Shown: piece by piece, positions 12,951 to 13,087 of the stretch
How positions within the stretch are numbered: the stretch's first letter is position 1
Layout: the number at the start of each line of letters is the position of its first letter
Source of the DNA: CAYSHJ01 sp964589725
Lineage (GTDB): Bacteria; Planctomycetota; Planctomycetia; Planctomycetales; Planctomycetaceae
DNA length: 13,087 bases
Assembly: GCA_964589725.1 (NCBI GenBank)
Contig: CAZPUJ010000443.1
Span: 1 to 13,087 of the forward strand
Reading direction: 5' to 3'
The notes under the pieces: model-generated
The model's input: only the letters and a program-made list of their open reading frames with translations
The model's database searches: none
What the model was told of the DNA's origin: nothing
Made by a program: the position numbers and the translations under genes

Positions 12951-13087
12951 GCCTGTTGAATTAATCCGCCGCCGAGTTCACCTCGGCGGTTCACGCGTTT
13001 CTGCACTACGTTTTTCCCGAGGAATTCGAGTAGTGCAGAAACGCTTGAACCCCTGAGGCAAGCTCAGGGGCGACTAAATCAACAGGC
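12951..13087. repeat. Composite palindromic repeat with three internal hairpins, reaching the window edge
   Basis: The ends 12951-12963 and 13075-13087 form a 13-bp inverted repeat with one mismatch (outermost nine bases gcctgttga / tcaacaggc exact). Inside are three separate hairpins: ccgccgag (12969-12976) with ctcggcgg (12982-12989); a 20-bp arm pair with one mismatch, 12990-13009 with 13030-13049, exact over the inner 15; and cccctgag (13050-13057) with ctcagggg (13063-13070). No gene is present in this stretch. The layout resembles a MITE or a cluster of dispersed palindromes. Because the right end coincides with the window edge, the true boundary and any target-site duplication cannot be seen. 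Confidence 0.75.

Noticed and set aside
12897..13087. Possible CRISPR array suggested by repeated hairpins
   Set aside because: The stems differ in sequence and spacing, there are no direct repeats with regular spacers, and no cas genes are present.

Overview
The window looks like chromosomal DNA from a planctomycete (Planctomycetota), probably a Gemmata/Pirellula-type lineage. Three things suggest this: a Ser/Thr kinase whose N-terminus has the standard planctomycete layout (short N-terminal domain, then a kinase beginning at GNYVILDKLGQGG), a repertoire of extracytoplasmic domains typical of the phylum (LamG, PD40 propeller, SUMF1/FGE-like, DUF1080, 24-residue LRRs), and an ECF sigma factor of the divergent planctomycete kind. 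The DNA is GC-rich and every supportable gene is on the + strand. This assignment rests on recalled family features, not on a search.

Layout. Positions 2-1177 hold the 3' end of a leucine-rich-repeat gene that continues upstream of the window. Positions 1178-1416 are intergenic and contain a 136-bp palindromic element with 14-bp terminal inverted repeats and a 7-bp flanking direct repeat, that is, a MITE-like insertion. Positions 1417-8754 encode one very large (2445 aa) transmembrane Ser/Thr kinase. Its inferred extracytoplasmic part carries two LamG domains, a five-repeat PD40 propeller segment, a jelly-roll-like domain, three SUMF1/FGE-like domains and a C-terminal DUF1080-like domain. Positions 8755-9157 look like a gene graveyard: a possible signal-peptide start at 8899 and, more convincingly, the last 30 or so codons of a former paralogue of the next gene. 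Positions 9158-11527 encode an exported SGNH/GDSL hydrolase fused to a GH32/43-like propeller. Positions 11580-12209 encode a 3-methyladenine DNA glycosylase, and 12273-12896 an ECF sigma factor. Positions 12897-13087 are a dense cluster of hairpins with a 13-bp outer inverted repeat reaching the window edge.

Functionally, the kinase is best read as a surface receptor: catalytic domain in the cytoplasm, one membrane span, and nearly 2000 residues of carbohydrate- or protein-binding modules outside. The exported SGNH-propeller protein may act on polysaccharide outside the cytoplasm. The glycosylase is a housekeeping base-excision repair enzyme and the sigma factor a transcription regulator. 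A functional link among these last three is not shown by the sequence beyond shared strand and short spacing between two of them.

The most unusual signal is not a single gene. Palindromic repeats of at least four kinds lie in this 13 kb, and two of them sit inside the kinase reading frame: an 82-bp GC-rich inverted repeat in the kinase C-lobe and a 34-bp AT-rich 7-bp-period element in an interdomain linker. Both are translated without breaking the frame.
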